Positions 27,406 through 35,480 of a DNA stretch of 64,000 nt are shown one piece after another. The DNA is from Danxiaibacter flavus (GTDB lineage Bacteria; Bacteroidota; Bacteroidia; Chitinophagales; Chitinophagaceae). The position numbers and the translations under genes are program-made. Numbering within the stretch: the stretch's first letter is position 1; every line of letters starts with the position of its first letter. Below the pieces are notes generated by a model, which worked only from the letters and a program-made list of their open reading frames with translations, had not been told where the DNA came from and did no database searches. The stretch is taken from contig NZ_JAULBC010000003.1 in NCBI RefSeq assembly GCF_041060425.1, positions 248,001 through 312,000 of the forward strand. The letters run 5' to 3'.

Positions 27406-28401
27406 TCAGGCTATAGGCACACCGTGTGCATTTACGGGTTGCGATAAATCCCAGTTATTATTAGTCATCTGATCCATAAAGCATCTTGTACGGTAAACGG
27501 TGTTTCGCAGCAGTTGATCTGAGCTGGTAGCAAGCCAGTTATCTCTTGCTTTTACATAATTGGTGATCCATTCTTTTTCGTCACCACCCTTAACCGGTAC
27601 CACTGTTTCAAATTTGTTCCTCAAGAATCCCAATATCCCACCGGAATGTATCTGGCTGTCATATATTACAAGCATGCTTAATGGTAATGTAAAGCCATTC
27701 CTGGTGAACCAGTTTTGTGCCGGCTGATAGTATTCTTTTTCAAACAACTTGTCCTGGCACACTTTCATTATCGGATCATTTTTGCCGGCATTAATCAAAA
27801 AGTTACAGAAGCCTGCATCTGTTGCCAGGCTTGGTTTAACGCCAATGCGGTTCAAGTACGGACGGAACTGTTCGGCGAACACACCGTTGTTCATCACATA
27901 GTCCTGTATTAAGGCTTTCAAATGACTGAACTCGGTTGTCTGAGAGCGACCATAGGTTATCTGCACTATCTTTTCGCCGGTTTCAGGATCTCTGTAATCC
28001 CGCATTTTATCAAGCTCAGAATAATCTCCTTCCGCCGACCCGGTTTCAAAGGCATTTACGATCTGTTCAATTTTTTGTTTAAGAACAGGTGTTATTGCTG
28101 TTGATGGTTCAATAACAGGTGGCGGTGTTAAGGGAACTGTGGGAGTTGTAGGCGTAGGTATATCAGCCGGTTGATCTTGTGGAGGCACCTGTTCAACTAC
28201 TGTTAAGCCACCCGCCCAGTAAAAATAATTATCCCGGTCTTTATACCACTTGCCCAGCGCAGGATTTGGAACGCTGCTTACCTCTTCTCCCTGGAAACGG
28301 AATCCGTTTTTTACAACACCAATAATGCTATCCTTCTCGGCAAAACTTGCCGGTATGCGGCTGCGCTTGTTCAGGTTTTTTACGTTTACTTCAAGTAACA
28401 T
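27406..28401 (-). CDS. GH46/lysozyme-like hydrolase with N-terminal SH3-like domain
   Basis: This 331-residue protein has no evident signal peptide. The N-terminus (about 1-70) is an SH3-like beta domain, IPASFAEKDSIIGVVKNGF to GKWYKDRDNYFYWAGGL. A Pro/Thr-rich linker follows, then a catalytic domain from about 100. IVNAFETGSAEGDYSELDKM matches the start of GH46 chitosanases, where the Glu is the general acid, and ITYGRSQTTEFSHLKALIQDYV matches the following region. GH46 enzymes share the lysozyme fold, so peptidoglycan or chitosan could be the substrate. The gene starts 3 bp after the membrane-protein gene, so the two are co-expressed. A T6SS effector role is possible but unproven. Confidence 0.65.
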   Translation of the reverse strand: MLLEVNVKNLNKRSRIPASFAEKDSIIGVVKNGFRFQGEEVSSVPNPALGKWYKDRDNYFYWAGGLTVVEQVPPQDQPADIPTPTTPTVPLTPPPVIEPSTAITPVLKQKIEQIVNAFETGSAEGDYSELDKMRDYRDPETGEKIVQITYGRSQTTEFSHLKALIQDYVMNNGVFAEQFRPYLNRIGVKPSLATDAGFCNFLINAGKNDPIMKVCQDKLFEKEYYQPAQNWFTRNGFTLPLSMLVIYDSQIHSGGILGFLRNKFETVVPVKGGDEKEWITNYVKARDNWLATSSDQLLRNTVYRTRCFMDQMTNNNWDLSQPVNAHGVPIA

Positions 28402-28404
28402 AAT

Positions 28405-29514
28405 TTATCCTACGGCCTCCTCTCCTGTTTGTGCGTTGTTTACATTTGCAGGTTGGACAGGTTGGGCTGCGGGAGCAGTTGCCGGGGAGTTGTCACCGGC
28501 TGTGCCTCCTTCCTTTTTACCAGCCGCACGCAGATTGACAATTTTATTCAACAGGTCAAACCAGAAAGGAGCGCCTAATAATAATGCAAAGGATGTTAGT
28601 AGTAGGCCGGCTATCTTTCCAACCCACCCCAGGAAAGTGCAATCAGGCCTGTTTTCTTTGGCCCATCCGATGGGAATACCAGTACTTTTTAGCGTGAGAA
28701 CAGTTCTCCTGATATCTTCCTTACGGAAGGTTATTGAATCTCCGTTACGTTTCGGATCAGCAACAGTTGAGTCACCGGTATGGATCCTTGATGACATCAC
28801 CACTGTTTTACCATCAGGCGAGTTGAAACTATAAATGCCGGAAGAATCTTTAATCTGGCTGATGGAGGTCTGTATATTATCTGCAGTCTGCTTTAGCGCA
28901 TCAGGGTCATTCCATAATGTCATGGCTATGTTGATCGTATCAGCATTCAGAAATACGGTGAGTACAAGTGCAATAACGAAGATGGCTTTTTTGGTTGAAC
29001 GGATATAACTGCCTGCAAGCCGGTCCATAGCCGTATTAAAATAACTTTCAAGATTAGCCTGAAACTGCATTAACTGTCCGTTAGATCGTTCAACCAGACT
29101 TAACAATGTTCGTCGCAACTCACCTGTAATTCCATATTTGGCAGCAAGCTCATCATTAGTGAGGATATTTTGAATCTGCGTAACATCCAGCAGGTTGCTG
29201 TTGGTTCTGAACTGATCGATAATTGCCAGTGCAAAATTTGAGTTGGGAATATAAGAAGGAAATGACTGGGGGCTGTTATTCTTACGCAGCACGTCAATAT
29301 GCACGCTGGTCATTAGCTTTTCCTGTACAAATTTCTTCCAGTCACCATCAAGAAAGAGGCACTCAATTGATTGCTTAAGAAACCGGGCGCGCTTAGGTTC
29401 TTTTTGCATGACAACAGAGTAGATAAATTCGTGAATGGTACTTACAATAAGTCCTAAAAGAAAATAAGTGAATGATAGGGCAATGACAAGATCTAAAATG
29501 GGCGAATTAAACAT
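28405..29514 (-). CDS. Multi-pass membrane protein paired with the GH46-like enzyme
   Basis: This 369-residue protein has hydrophobic helices at about 7-31 (LVIALSFTYFLLGLIVSTIHEFI), 173-197 (AIFVIALVLTVFL) and 295-325 (GKIAGLLLTSFALLLGAPFWFDLLNKI), with a large soluble loop between each and a low-complexity Ala/Pro/Gln tail. I do not recognise a named family. It is the first gene of the minus-strand four-gene group, so it probably sets expression of the group. Plausible roles are export, anchoring or protection relating to the hydrolase encoded next to it. Confidence 0.6.
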   Translation of the reverse strand: MFNSPILDLVIALSFTYFLLGLIVSTIHEFIYSVVMQKEPKRARFLKQSIECLFLDGDWKKFVQEKLMTSVHIDVLRKNNSPQSFPSYIPNSNFALAIIDQFRTNSNLLDVTQIQNILTNDELAAKYGITGELRRTLLSLVERSNGQLMQFQANLESYFNTAMDRLAGSYIRSTKKAIFVIALVLTVFLNADTINIAMTLWNDPDALKQTADNIQTSISQIKDSSGIYSFNSPDGKTVVMSSRIHTGDSTVADPKRNGDSITFRKEDIRRTVLTLKSTGIPIGWAKENRPDCTFLGWVGKIAGLLLTSFALLLGAPFWFDLLNKIVNLRAAGKKEGGTAGDNSPATAPAAQPVQPANVNNAQTGEEAVG

Positions 29515-29639
29515 ACTGCATAGATTTTCCCAGCCTGGTTTGTGAACTTCAGGCCTTAAGGTTTAATTAATAAGTTTAGTGTTCAGCGGCAGCAGGATAC
29601 GTCTAAATAGCAAACAACCATTCTAACAATCAATGCCAG

Positions 29640-29786
29640 GTTCCTAATTCATTGGGTGCATATACATTAAAAAAACTGAGGAAAAACATGCTGCCAGTCA
29701 AGAGAGATAGTCTCAAACATATTGAGATCGTTATACGAAAATTATAAACTGAAATCCACAAATGCAAGTGTTTCAGGCATTTTTTT
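29640..29786 (+). ncRNA. Possible small RNA: two hairpins then a T-run
   Basis: In the gene-free region after 29514, hairpin TCTCAA/TTGAGA (29711-29727) is followed by CTGAAA/TTTCAG (29749-29776) and seven T (29780-29786). This looks like an intrinsic terminator, but no plus-strand gene lies upstream to use it. A short non-coding transcript is a guess. The 5' boundary is arbitrary. Confidence 0.25.
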
Positions 29787-29881
29787 AGAAGTGTCAAACA
29801 TCGTCAGTAGCGATCGGATCAAGGTTAGAAAGATCTTTCCAATCCTGCTAATGACGTATTTTAAAGCAGTAACAATTTTTC

Positions 29882-30026
29882 CCGTAGGGAATTAAGCTTA
29901 ATAGAAACGTGCGAATTGAGGACTTCATAGTCCGTTAGGACTTTAACCAAATAAAAAGGGTTAATGTCCTAACGGACAAGAAAGCCCCTATATGTTAGGG
30001 CTTCTATTAAGCTTAAAGTCCTACGG
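29882..30026. mobile_element. MITE-like nested inverted-repeat element
   Basis: The outer arms 29882-29906 and 30002-30026 pair over 25 bp with two mismatches (core ATTAAGCTTAATAGAA). Inside, 29930-29948 and 29959-29977 pair over 19 bp with one mismatch (GTCCGTTAGGAC core). A third hairpin is built on AGCCCC/GGGCT. The 145-bp element has no coding capacity. It is probably a non-autonomous mobile or structured repeat. Confidence 0.6.
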
Positions 30027-30074
30027 ACTATCGATGAAAAGTATACTGTCATCTCTTTTTGATTATGGTTAGCC

Positions 30075-30225
30075 AAATTCTTCTGTCGAGGTTGCCGATG
30101 CGGCTGCAGATTTTCGCTTTATTACATACTCGTTATTAGTGCTGCTGTGATCAATTTTTTCCGATGAACCAGGGTCATCATCAACGACAGAAGACATCCC
30201 AAAGTTGTCGATGCTTGCTTAACTA
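30075..30225. repeat. Diverged repeat, copy 1
   Basis: This stretch aligns with 31094-31256: both share GAGGTTGC, GTGCTGCTGTGAT-like, CCAGG-TCGTCAT-like and CCCAAAGTT-GATG-GCTTAAC blocks in the same order. Its ends pair (TTCTGTCG 30081-30088 with CGACAGAA 30185-30192). It lacks the terminal repeats of copy 2. Confidence 0.6.
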
Positions 30226-30276
30226 AACGATATTGAATGATGGAGCAACGGTGCCGGCTTTGTGTAGATTAACAAA

Positions 30277-30891
30277 TTATTCTTTGAGTAGAAAGGCCTG
30301 GTAGGCCGCCTCTGTTTGTTGAAACGGTTGTCCGAATTCAACCAGTGCCTGTTCAACACCCGGACAGGCTGGCCAGCGATAATCATCCAGTACAATTATG
30401 CCTCCAGGCACAAGCCGCGGCCAAAACCATTCCAGGCATGCTTTCACTGACAAATAAAAATCAGTATCAATGTGAACGAAGGCAAAAGTTTCTTGCTCCT
30501 GTAAGCTTGCAGAGGCAGGGAAAATACCTTTCACAAGATGTACGTTACTTTTGTATTCGCCAAGAAATTCAGTAACAGCTTCCTGCGATGTATCACCAAA
30601 TTCGCCGGGCCGATGCACTTCTGTATCTGTCCAATAGGCTATCGGCAATCCTTCAAAAGAATCAAAACCAAAGACACACCGGTCAGGGAAAGTCATTGCC
30701 AGTAGCATGAGTGAGCCGCCTTTGTATACACCTACTTCAGCAAAACAACCCTCCTTTGGTGCCTGTGTTGCAAGACGGATCAAAGCCTCCAGCCTGTCGT
30801 TTGTAATTAGCGTGTTGTTAATGTAGATTTTTTTTGAGTTGAAGTGAGTCGGGGAAATTTTAATGGCAGGCATTAACCTGCATAAATGCAC
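30277..30891 (-). CDS. TylF/MycF-like SAM-dependent O-methyltransferase
   Basis: This 204-residue methyltransferase has the TylF pattern: CFAEVGVYKGGSLMLLA (SAM-binding motif I), VFGFDSFEGLP (motif II), FVHIDTDFYLSVKACLEWFWPRLVPGGIIVLDDY (metal- and SAM-binding Asp residues) and a C-terminal FLLKE. TylF-type enzymes methylate sugar hydroxyls, so it may modify a glycan together with the glycosyltransferases nearby. Met 1 at 30891 or Met 7 at 30873 could be the start. Repeat elements flank it on both sides. Confidence 0.75.
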   Translation of the reverse strand: MHLCRLMPAIKISPTHFNSKKIYINNTLITNDRLEALIRLATQAPKEGCFAEVGVYKGGSLMLLAMTFPDRCVFGFDSFEGLPIAYWTDTEVHRPGEFGDTSQEAVTEFLGEYKSNVHLVKGIFPASASLQEQETFAFVHIDTDFYLSVKACLEWFWPRLVPGGIIVLDDYRWPACPGVEQALVEFGQPFQQTEAAYQAFLLKE

Positions 30892-31022
30892 CCGCGTTAT
30901 GTCACTGTTGGTTCAGAAAAAGTAAATTGAGTTCATTTTTATCCGACGACAAATTGAACAAATTGAGTGTAAATCCTTCCCGGATGATATAGAGAAACAT
31001 TTTTACAGGGATCGATTAAATC

Positions 31023-31274
31023 CCTTCGGGCAATGTCATTAAGTTAGAGTTTTCATATCAAACGCTTATAAAATATCACCATCAGTTCTATATTCGGGAG
31101 ACCTCTCCCGTCGTCGACGTGACGTTGAGGTTGCAGACTTGCTCATTATTCTGTACTTGGTATTGATGCTGTTGTGATTACTTTTTCTGATAAGCCAGGA
31201 TCGTCATATCGACGATAGGAGATATCTCCCAAAGTTAAAGATGTCTGTGCTTAACTTAATGACATTGCCCGAAG
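31023..31274. mobile_element. 252-bp MITE with perfect 23-bp terminal inverted repeats
   Basis: The left arm 31023-31045 (CTTCGGGCAATGTCATTAAG plus TTA) and right arm 31252-31274 are perfect reverse complements. The interior (about 31094-31256) is a diverged copy of 30075-30225. No transposase is encoded. This is the structure of a miniature inverted-repeat element mobilised in trans. Confidence 0.75.
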
Positions 31275-31307
31275 CCCCCCTGCCCGTCCGGTCAGGCGGG
31301 CTTCGGG
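31268..31307. repeat. G/C-rich REP-like hairpin
   Basis: Arms 31268-31282 (CCCGAAGCCCCCCTG) and 31293-31307 pair with one mismatch around a 10-nt loop. The hairpin overlaps the right end of the MITE and lies 64 bp beyond the stop of the 31371-32582 gene. It has no T-tract. Confidence 0.65.
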
Positions 31308-31370
31308 ATTTCATCAAGCAAGCTTAATCATCTGGAAAAACTAAACCGTCTGCTTCACACTTATAGATAT

Positions 31371-32582
31371 CTATTTATTCCGCCAGTATTCATGATTACA
31401 AAAGTCCACATTCCTGCAAAAGAGTGAAAGTACACGGGGCTTTTCCCTGCCGGAACTTATCCAGAACTCACATCCCAGCCGTTTACTGTGAAATGCATCC
31501 CAGATCTGGTAAAGCGGGTGTTCATAATAATAATTGAAATCGGCAAGTTTGCGCAGGTATTTTACGGAGGCATACCAAAAATTACCGCAGAAGTGCGAAG
31601 TAGGATGCATCTCTCTCCAGTTAACACCAATGGCATCATAGTTGGGCAATTGGAGCATGCAATACTCCCAATTCTGAACAAGTTCCTTCATCATAAGCCG
31701 GCGCCACTTTGCTTTGGTGCCATCGTCGGGATTACTCACCCCTTTACTATGAAGATAGAGTATGTATCCGTGCTCATTTTTCCTGGCATAGTCTTCAATG
31801 GCCAGAATAGCTGGCTTTTCAAACCAGGTCAGATCATCTGCATGAAAGATAATATTGGGTTTTACTCTATACTTAGCACATGTATCCTGAAGCGCAGCGA
31901 GATCATTTTCCGTTCCAAGAACTGTCAGATCTATTTTATAAAAACCATTTTGTTTCAACTGTTGTACCTGTTCGTCAAAAACATCTTTCCAGTTGCCCAT
32001 GCAGGCCACATGATAAAATACTTTCACCTGCGCACGTAAGTATTCGGCAACAGACTGTTTGTATTTTAACAGCCAGGGATAATGTAGTTCGTATTGAAGA
32101 TTCAATGGAAGAACCCTGTGCCTTGGAAGCTGCGCCTGCGCCGTATCAATTATGCCGCACCCCCAATCAGTATCAAGCAACGTACATTTATAGCCAGAAG
32201 TATTGAAAGTTCTCAGAACAGCCTTCCAAACAGTTCCGTTCCAGTTTTCGCCGCTGCGGTATTTGTCAGCCTCACGTTGATGCCACGCATCCGGCGGCAT
32301 GCAATCATGCAAAATAATGATACCGCTATCAGCAAGGCATTGAAATGAGTGATGAATATCTTTTAACACCTGTTCTTCAGAATGAAATCCATCGATGAAG
32401 ATAATATCGAACTTGTCGCGGTTGGTAATAAAGAACAGATCAGATGATGCCGGGTAGTTCGATTTTTTATAGCTGCACTGGATATATGCAAAAGTGTTCT
32501 GCTTATCGTGCACACAAATTTCCAGGTAGTTTTTTGCATTGCGTTGAGCAGCCAGGTAATTGATTAGCCGGATTCGATCCAT
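31371..32582 (-). CDS. Methyltransferase-glycosyltransferase fusion
   Basis: This 403-residue protein has two domains. Residues 1-170 form a Methyltransf_24-like domain without an obvious classical motif I, but with FDIIFIDGFHSEEQVLKDI and SGIIILHDCMPPDAWHQ, the DGxH and HD motifs of this group. From about 185 a glycosyltransferase-like domain follows: VKVFYHVACMGNWKDVFDEQ, GYILYLHSKGVSNPDDGTKAKWR and NYDAIGVNWREMHPTSHFCGNFWYASVKYL, resembling putative glycosyltransferases of polysaccharide loci. It probably transfers and methylates a sugar on a surface glycan or protein. Gene 40083-42305 has the opposite domain order (GT then MT). Confidence 0.65.
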   Translation of the reverse strand: MDRIRLINYLAAQRNAKNYLEICVHDKQNTFAYIQCSYKKSNYPASSDLFFITNRDKFDIIFIDGFHSEEQVLKDIHHSFQCLADSGIIILHDCMPPDAWHQREADKYRSGENWNGTVWKAVLRTFNTSGYKCTLLDTDWGCGIIDTAQAQLPRHRVLPLNLQYELHYPWLLKYKQSVAEYLRAQVKVFYHVACMGNWKDVFDEQVQQLKQNGFYKIDLTVLGTENDLAALQDTCAKYRVKPNIIFHADDLTWFEKPAILAIEDYARKNEHGYILYLHSKGVSNPDDGTKAKWRRLMMKELVQNWEYCMLQLPNYDAIGVNWREMHPTSHFCGNFWYASVKYLRKLADFNYYYEHPLYQIWDAFHSKRLGCEFWISSGREKPRVLSLFCRNVDFCNHEYWRNK

Positions 32583-32779
32583 CTTGAAATAATTTCAATC
32601 ATAAAATAGTTAACGAATTACTCGTTGTCACAAGTAAAAATGTATAACTTGATTGAAGGATAGATGCTGCACTTAACTGTTAATGACTAAAATTCATTTG
32701 CTCATGACAAGTTTTATATCCGGCATTTTTTATGCAGTGATAAAACCATGAATGACACCATCTAATTAATATTGTTTCT

Positions 32780-33508
32780 ATGACGCTTCTGTACTGCAAG
32801 GACGGGCTAATTGGAGATTTCCTGGGATTTGTTCCTGTAATAACTGAGCTTGCAAAGCAGGACGAATTACACCTTGTTATTCACCCTGAGTCCGCGGCAA
32901 TTTTCTCATTGATTCCGAAGAAGCTTAACATCAGTCAACAACAGCCGGTACACTACAACAGAATTCTGAAATTAGATGCATATGAGGCATGTAAAATTTC
33001 ACACATCCACAATTATTACATGAGCCAGGCGCATTTTGCATACCTGGGAATGCCTGTTCCATCGATACCGCCAAAGGCTGAACTTGAATATGAAGCAGTG
33101 GATGTAGCACTATTTGATTATATCCTCGCACCATTTTCCCGTTCATTGCCTTCTGAACAACATTGGCCTAAAGAACAGTGGCAAAAACTTGTCGATCAGA
33201 TGCCCCAATATTCGTTCTGCATTATTGGACATGAAAGAGATGATCATCATTTTATTGCAGGAAACAATGTTACAGGTATGTTCAACAAGCCCATTGTTCA
33301 AATAATTAATGTACTAAAAAGAGCAAGGCGGGGTTTAATAAGCATAGTATCCGGCCCATCACATCTGGCCTTTCATCTGGGCGTAAAGAATTATCTGCTT
33401 ACCAATCAGCAAATGACCTGGGGCAACAATCCGGATGCTATCCAGGTTAGAGATTATTTACCTGCGCTTACTGCAGAAAGGCTTAGCACGATACTGCAGA
33501 CATTCTGA
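32780..33508 (+). CDS. GT9-like (heptosyltransferase-type) glycosyltransferase
   Basis: This 242-residue protein has the GT-B layout of family 9 in short form. The N-terminal GLIGDFLGFVPVITEL resembles the GDxxxxxP motif. The C-terminal half has FSRSLPSEQHWPKEQWQKL, YSFCIIGHERDD and ISIVSGPSHLAFHLGV, matching the S-GP-HLA donor-binding motif. It is divergent from the MT-GT fusion (197-bp spacer) and ends 6 bp before the convergent M14/DUF4157 gene. The length is below that of typical heptosyltransferases (about 330), so part of the N-terminal domain is reduced. Confidence 0.65.
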   Translation: MTLLYCKDGLIGDFLGFVPVITELAKQDELHLVIHPESAAIFSLIPKKLNISQQQPVHYNRILKLDAYEACKISHIHNYYMSQAHFAYLGMPVPSIPPKAELEYEAVDVALFDYILAPFSRSLPSEQHWPKEQWQKLVDQMPQYSFCIIGHERDDHHFIAGNNVTGMFNKPIVQIINVLKRARRGLISIVSGPSHLAFHLGVKNYLLTNQQMTWGNNPDAIQVRDYLPALTAERLSTILQTF

Positions 33509-33514
33509 GTTATG

Positions 33515-35263
33515 CTATGGCGAAGTCGCCGGTGGACAAGGATCGAGGGCTGTTTCCACCTGGTTAGGACCGAGAAAGATCTCTCTCAATGCGTCAGCAT
33601 GCGCCTCAAGCTCAGTTTTTCTTTTTGCCTGTTCCGCGGCTGCAACATCTGTACTACGTTTAGCAAACTGCACTTCAACGGTTATTATACGCATAGCAGG
33701 CCTGTTAGTAGCGGGCTTTGACGGATCGCATATTGCAGTGGATCCCCATCCCCCCAACGAATTACCCTTACCAGTTTCACGCTTCTGTTTTTTGCCTGCT
33801 GCCGCGGCGGCCGGATCCAGCGGATAAATAGCGTTGGTTGGTTGTTCATCTTTAAACTTATTGCCGGGAATATTTGCGCCGCCTGACTGAGCTTTGCCCG
33901 CCATTGATTTTGCTAAAGCTTCATCTGTATCAAATCCTAACGCAATGCCTGTGGAATCTGTTCTCGGATCTGCATAAATGCCGGCTTTATCAAGATCGTG
34001 ATTGGAATGAACCGATGCTATTCTTGCCGGTCTGAATCTGTCAATCAATTCAAGTAATATAATATTTTCAGGTTCGATTGCTCTGCCTTTTGCATCTTGT
34101 TTCGTGGATGGATCGTACGCTTTTCCAAATTCAGGAAATTGCCTGTTGGGATCTGTGCTGTGCTTTGTTGATTCAGTTCCTGAAGAATAACGTCCAACAT
34201 TCTCACCTGTTTCTATTTGCTTGGGTTTTGATTTGGCAACTGCTGCATTATCCGGAAACAGGCTCGGTACAATAATGACAGTGTAATAAGGTCTGGGGCC
34301 TGTCTTCAATTTTTCTATCAAAATTTCCACTACTTCTGTGCCCGACAATTCAGACCCATGCACACCCGCTATGATCAACGCGTGATTATCTGTTTGACCA
34401 GGGAAGTAGAAGGAACGAACGCTTTGTCCGCCCGCGGTTGTACCAAGTGATCCCTCGGCAAAATTCCATTTATTCCTGATTGATTTTGAACGAAGCTCTG
34501 CTGAAAGTGCTGGTGGCCAAAGTGCTTCAGGCCCGTACTTAAGCAAGTTTGTAGCCAACCAGTAATCATCCGTACCCTTTTCATACTTTTCATCAATGAG
34601 TTTTTGCAGATAGCTGTTATCTTTTGTACCGGGAAAACCATTTCGCATAATATCGAAAAGGTGTTCCCGCATTTCCGCGGTGTCCTTATCGTATTCCTCC
34701 TGCTCCGGTGTAGAGACAAAACCCAACGGCCTGCCATATCTGTCCGTCGGCAAAGGTTTTCTTCTAATGCCTGGCAAGTGTTGTGCAATATGTACAAGCT
34801 CATGCGCCAGTAAATGTCTGCCTGTTGTCGTTTGCGGTTGAAATTGTTGTTCATTAAAATAGATATCATTACCAACAGTAAAAGCCCTGGCGTTAATTCG
34901 GCCGGTCATTTCTTTTGCTTCATCATCCGTGTGAATCTTTATCTTGCTGAAATCTGCTCCAATCCGGCCAGACATAAAGACTTCTGTTGATGCATCAATT
35001 TTATCTCCCTTTCCCTGCGAGTTTATAATGTTGTGAGATAAAGATTCGTCAACTTCCGTTTTAGACTCATGCTCATTCCTAAAAAACAGTCCGGTTTGTT
35101 CCCTTCCCGAATTATAAGGTATCAGATCATTAAAGTGATGTTGCGCATTGTCACCCGAATGATCTGCAAATCTGCTTTTCTTTTGAGCTTTCAGGTTTTT
35201 AGATGCGGAATTTTTGTTGTTGTTTTTTGATGATGAACGACTCTGTTGTAGAAATGTTTGCAT
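33515..35263 (-). CDS. DUF4157 protein with M14 carboxypeptidase-like domain
   Basis: This 582-residue eCIS-type cargo candidate has an N-terminal DUF4157 domain (about 88-165; FMSGRIGADFSKIKIHTDD, NARAFTVGNDIYF, HELVH 154-158). The C-terminal half is an M14-like metallopeptidase: zinc ligands HGSE (His302, Glu305) and His419 (ASVHSNHD), substrate-binding DPNRQFP (Asn373, Arg374) and a probable catalytic Glu530 in IITVE. M14 enzymes remove C-terminal residues from peptides, including muropeptides. DUF4157 is known to be enriched in eCIS-associated toxins. No signal peptide is present, as expected for cargo loaded into the particle in the cytosol. Confidence 0.8.
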   Translation of the reverse strand: MQTFLQQSRSSSKNNNKNSASKNLKAQKKSRFADHSGDNAQHHFNDLIPYNSGREQTGLFFRNEHESKTEVDESLSHNIINSQGKGDKIDASTEVFMSGRIGADFSKIKIHTDDEAKEMTGRINARAFTVGNDIYFNEQQFQPQTTTGRHLLAHELVHIAQHLPGIRRKPLPTDRYGRPLGFVSTPEQEEYDKDTAEMREHLFDIMRNGFPGTKDNSYLQKLIDEKYEKGTDDYWLATNLLKYGPEALWPPALSAELRSKSIRNKWNFAEGSLGTTAGGQSVRSFYFPGQTDNHALIIAGVHGSELSGTEVVEILIEKLKTGPRPYYTVIIVPSLFPDNAAVAKSKPKQIETGENVGRYSSGTESTKHSTDPNRQFPEFGKAYDPSTKQDAKGRAIEPENIILLELIDRFRPARIASVHSNHDLDKAGIYADPRTDSTGIALGFDTDEALAKSMAGKAQSGGANIPGNKFKDEQPTNAIYPLDPAAAAAGKKQKRETGKGNSLGGWGSTAICDPSKPATNRPAMRIITVEVQFAKRSTDVAAAEQAKRKTELEAHADALREIFLGPNQVETALDPCPPATSP

Positions 35264-35302
35264 GAACTATTTTTTGCCGCAAAGACAGAAAGGCGGACAA
35301 AG

Positions 35303-35480
35303 AATTGAAAATTGATGATTGAAAATTGAAAATGATTGCAACTAACCAGGGTGGCCGAAGGGCTTAAACGTACAACCTAATATGTACAACCGGAACTCAC
35401 TCCCACATCGTACATCGTACACCGTACATCTTACATCTTACATCCTACACCGCACACCGTACATCTTACATCCTGCATGC
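35303..35480. repeat. Two 7-bp arrays between DUF4157 genes
   Basis: Positions 35303-35337 hold five AATTGAA-phased heptads on the 5' side of the 33515-35263 gene. Positions 35405-35480 hold eleven consecutive heptads (ACATCGT, ACACCGT, ACATCTT, ACATCCT and similar) that run into the stop codon of the 35481-37109 gene. Both follow the polarity rule seen elsewhere. Confidence 0.85.

Larger units (their letters stand above)
30892..31370. other. Gene-free region holding a 252-bp MITE and a hairpin
   Basis: This 479-bp spacer between two methyltransferase genes carries the terminal-inverted-repeat element at 31023-31274 and a G/C-rich hairpin at 31268-31307. I see no coding frame, tRNA or clear promoter in the remainder. 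Confidence 0.6.
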
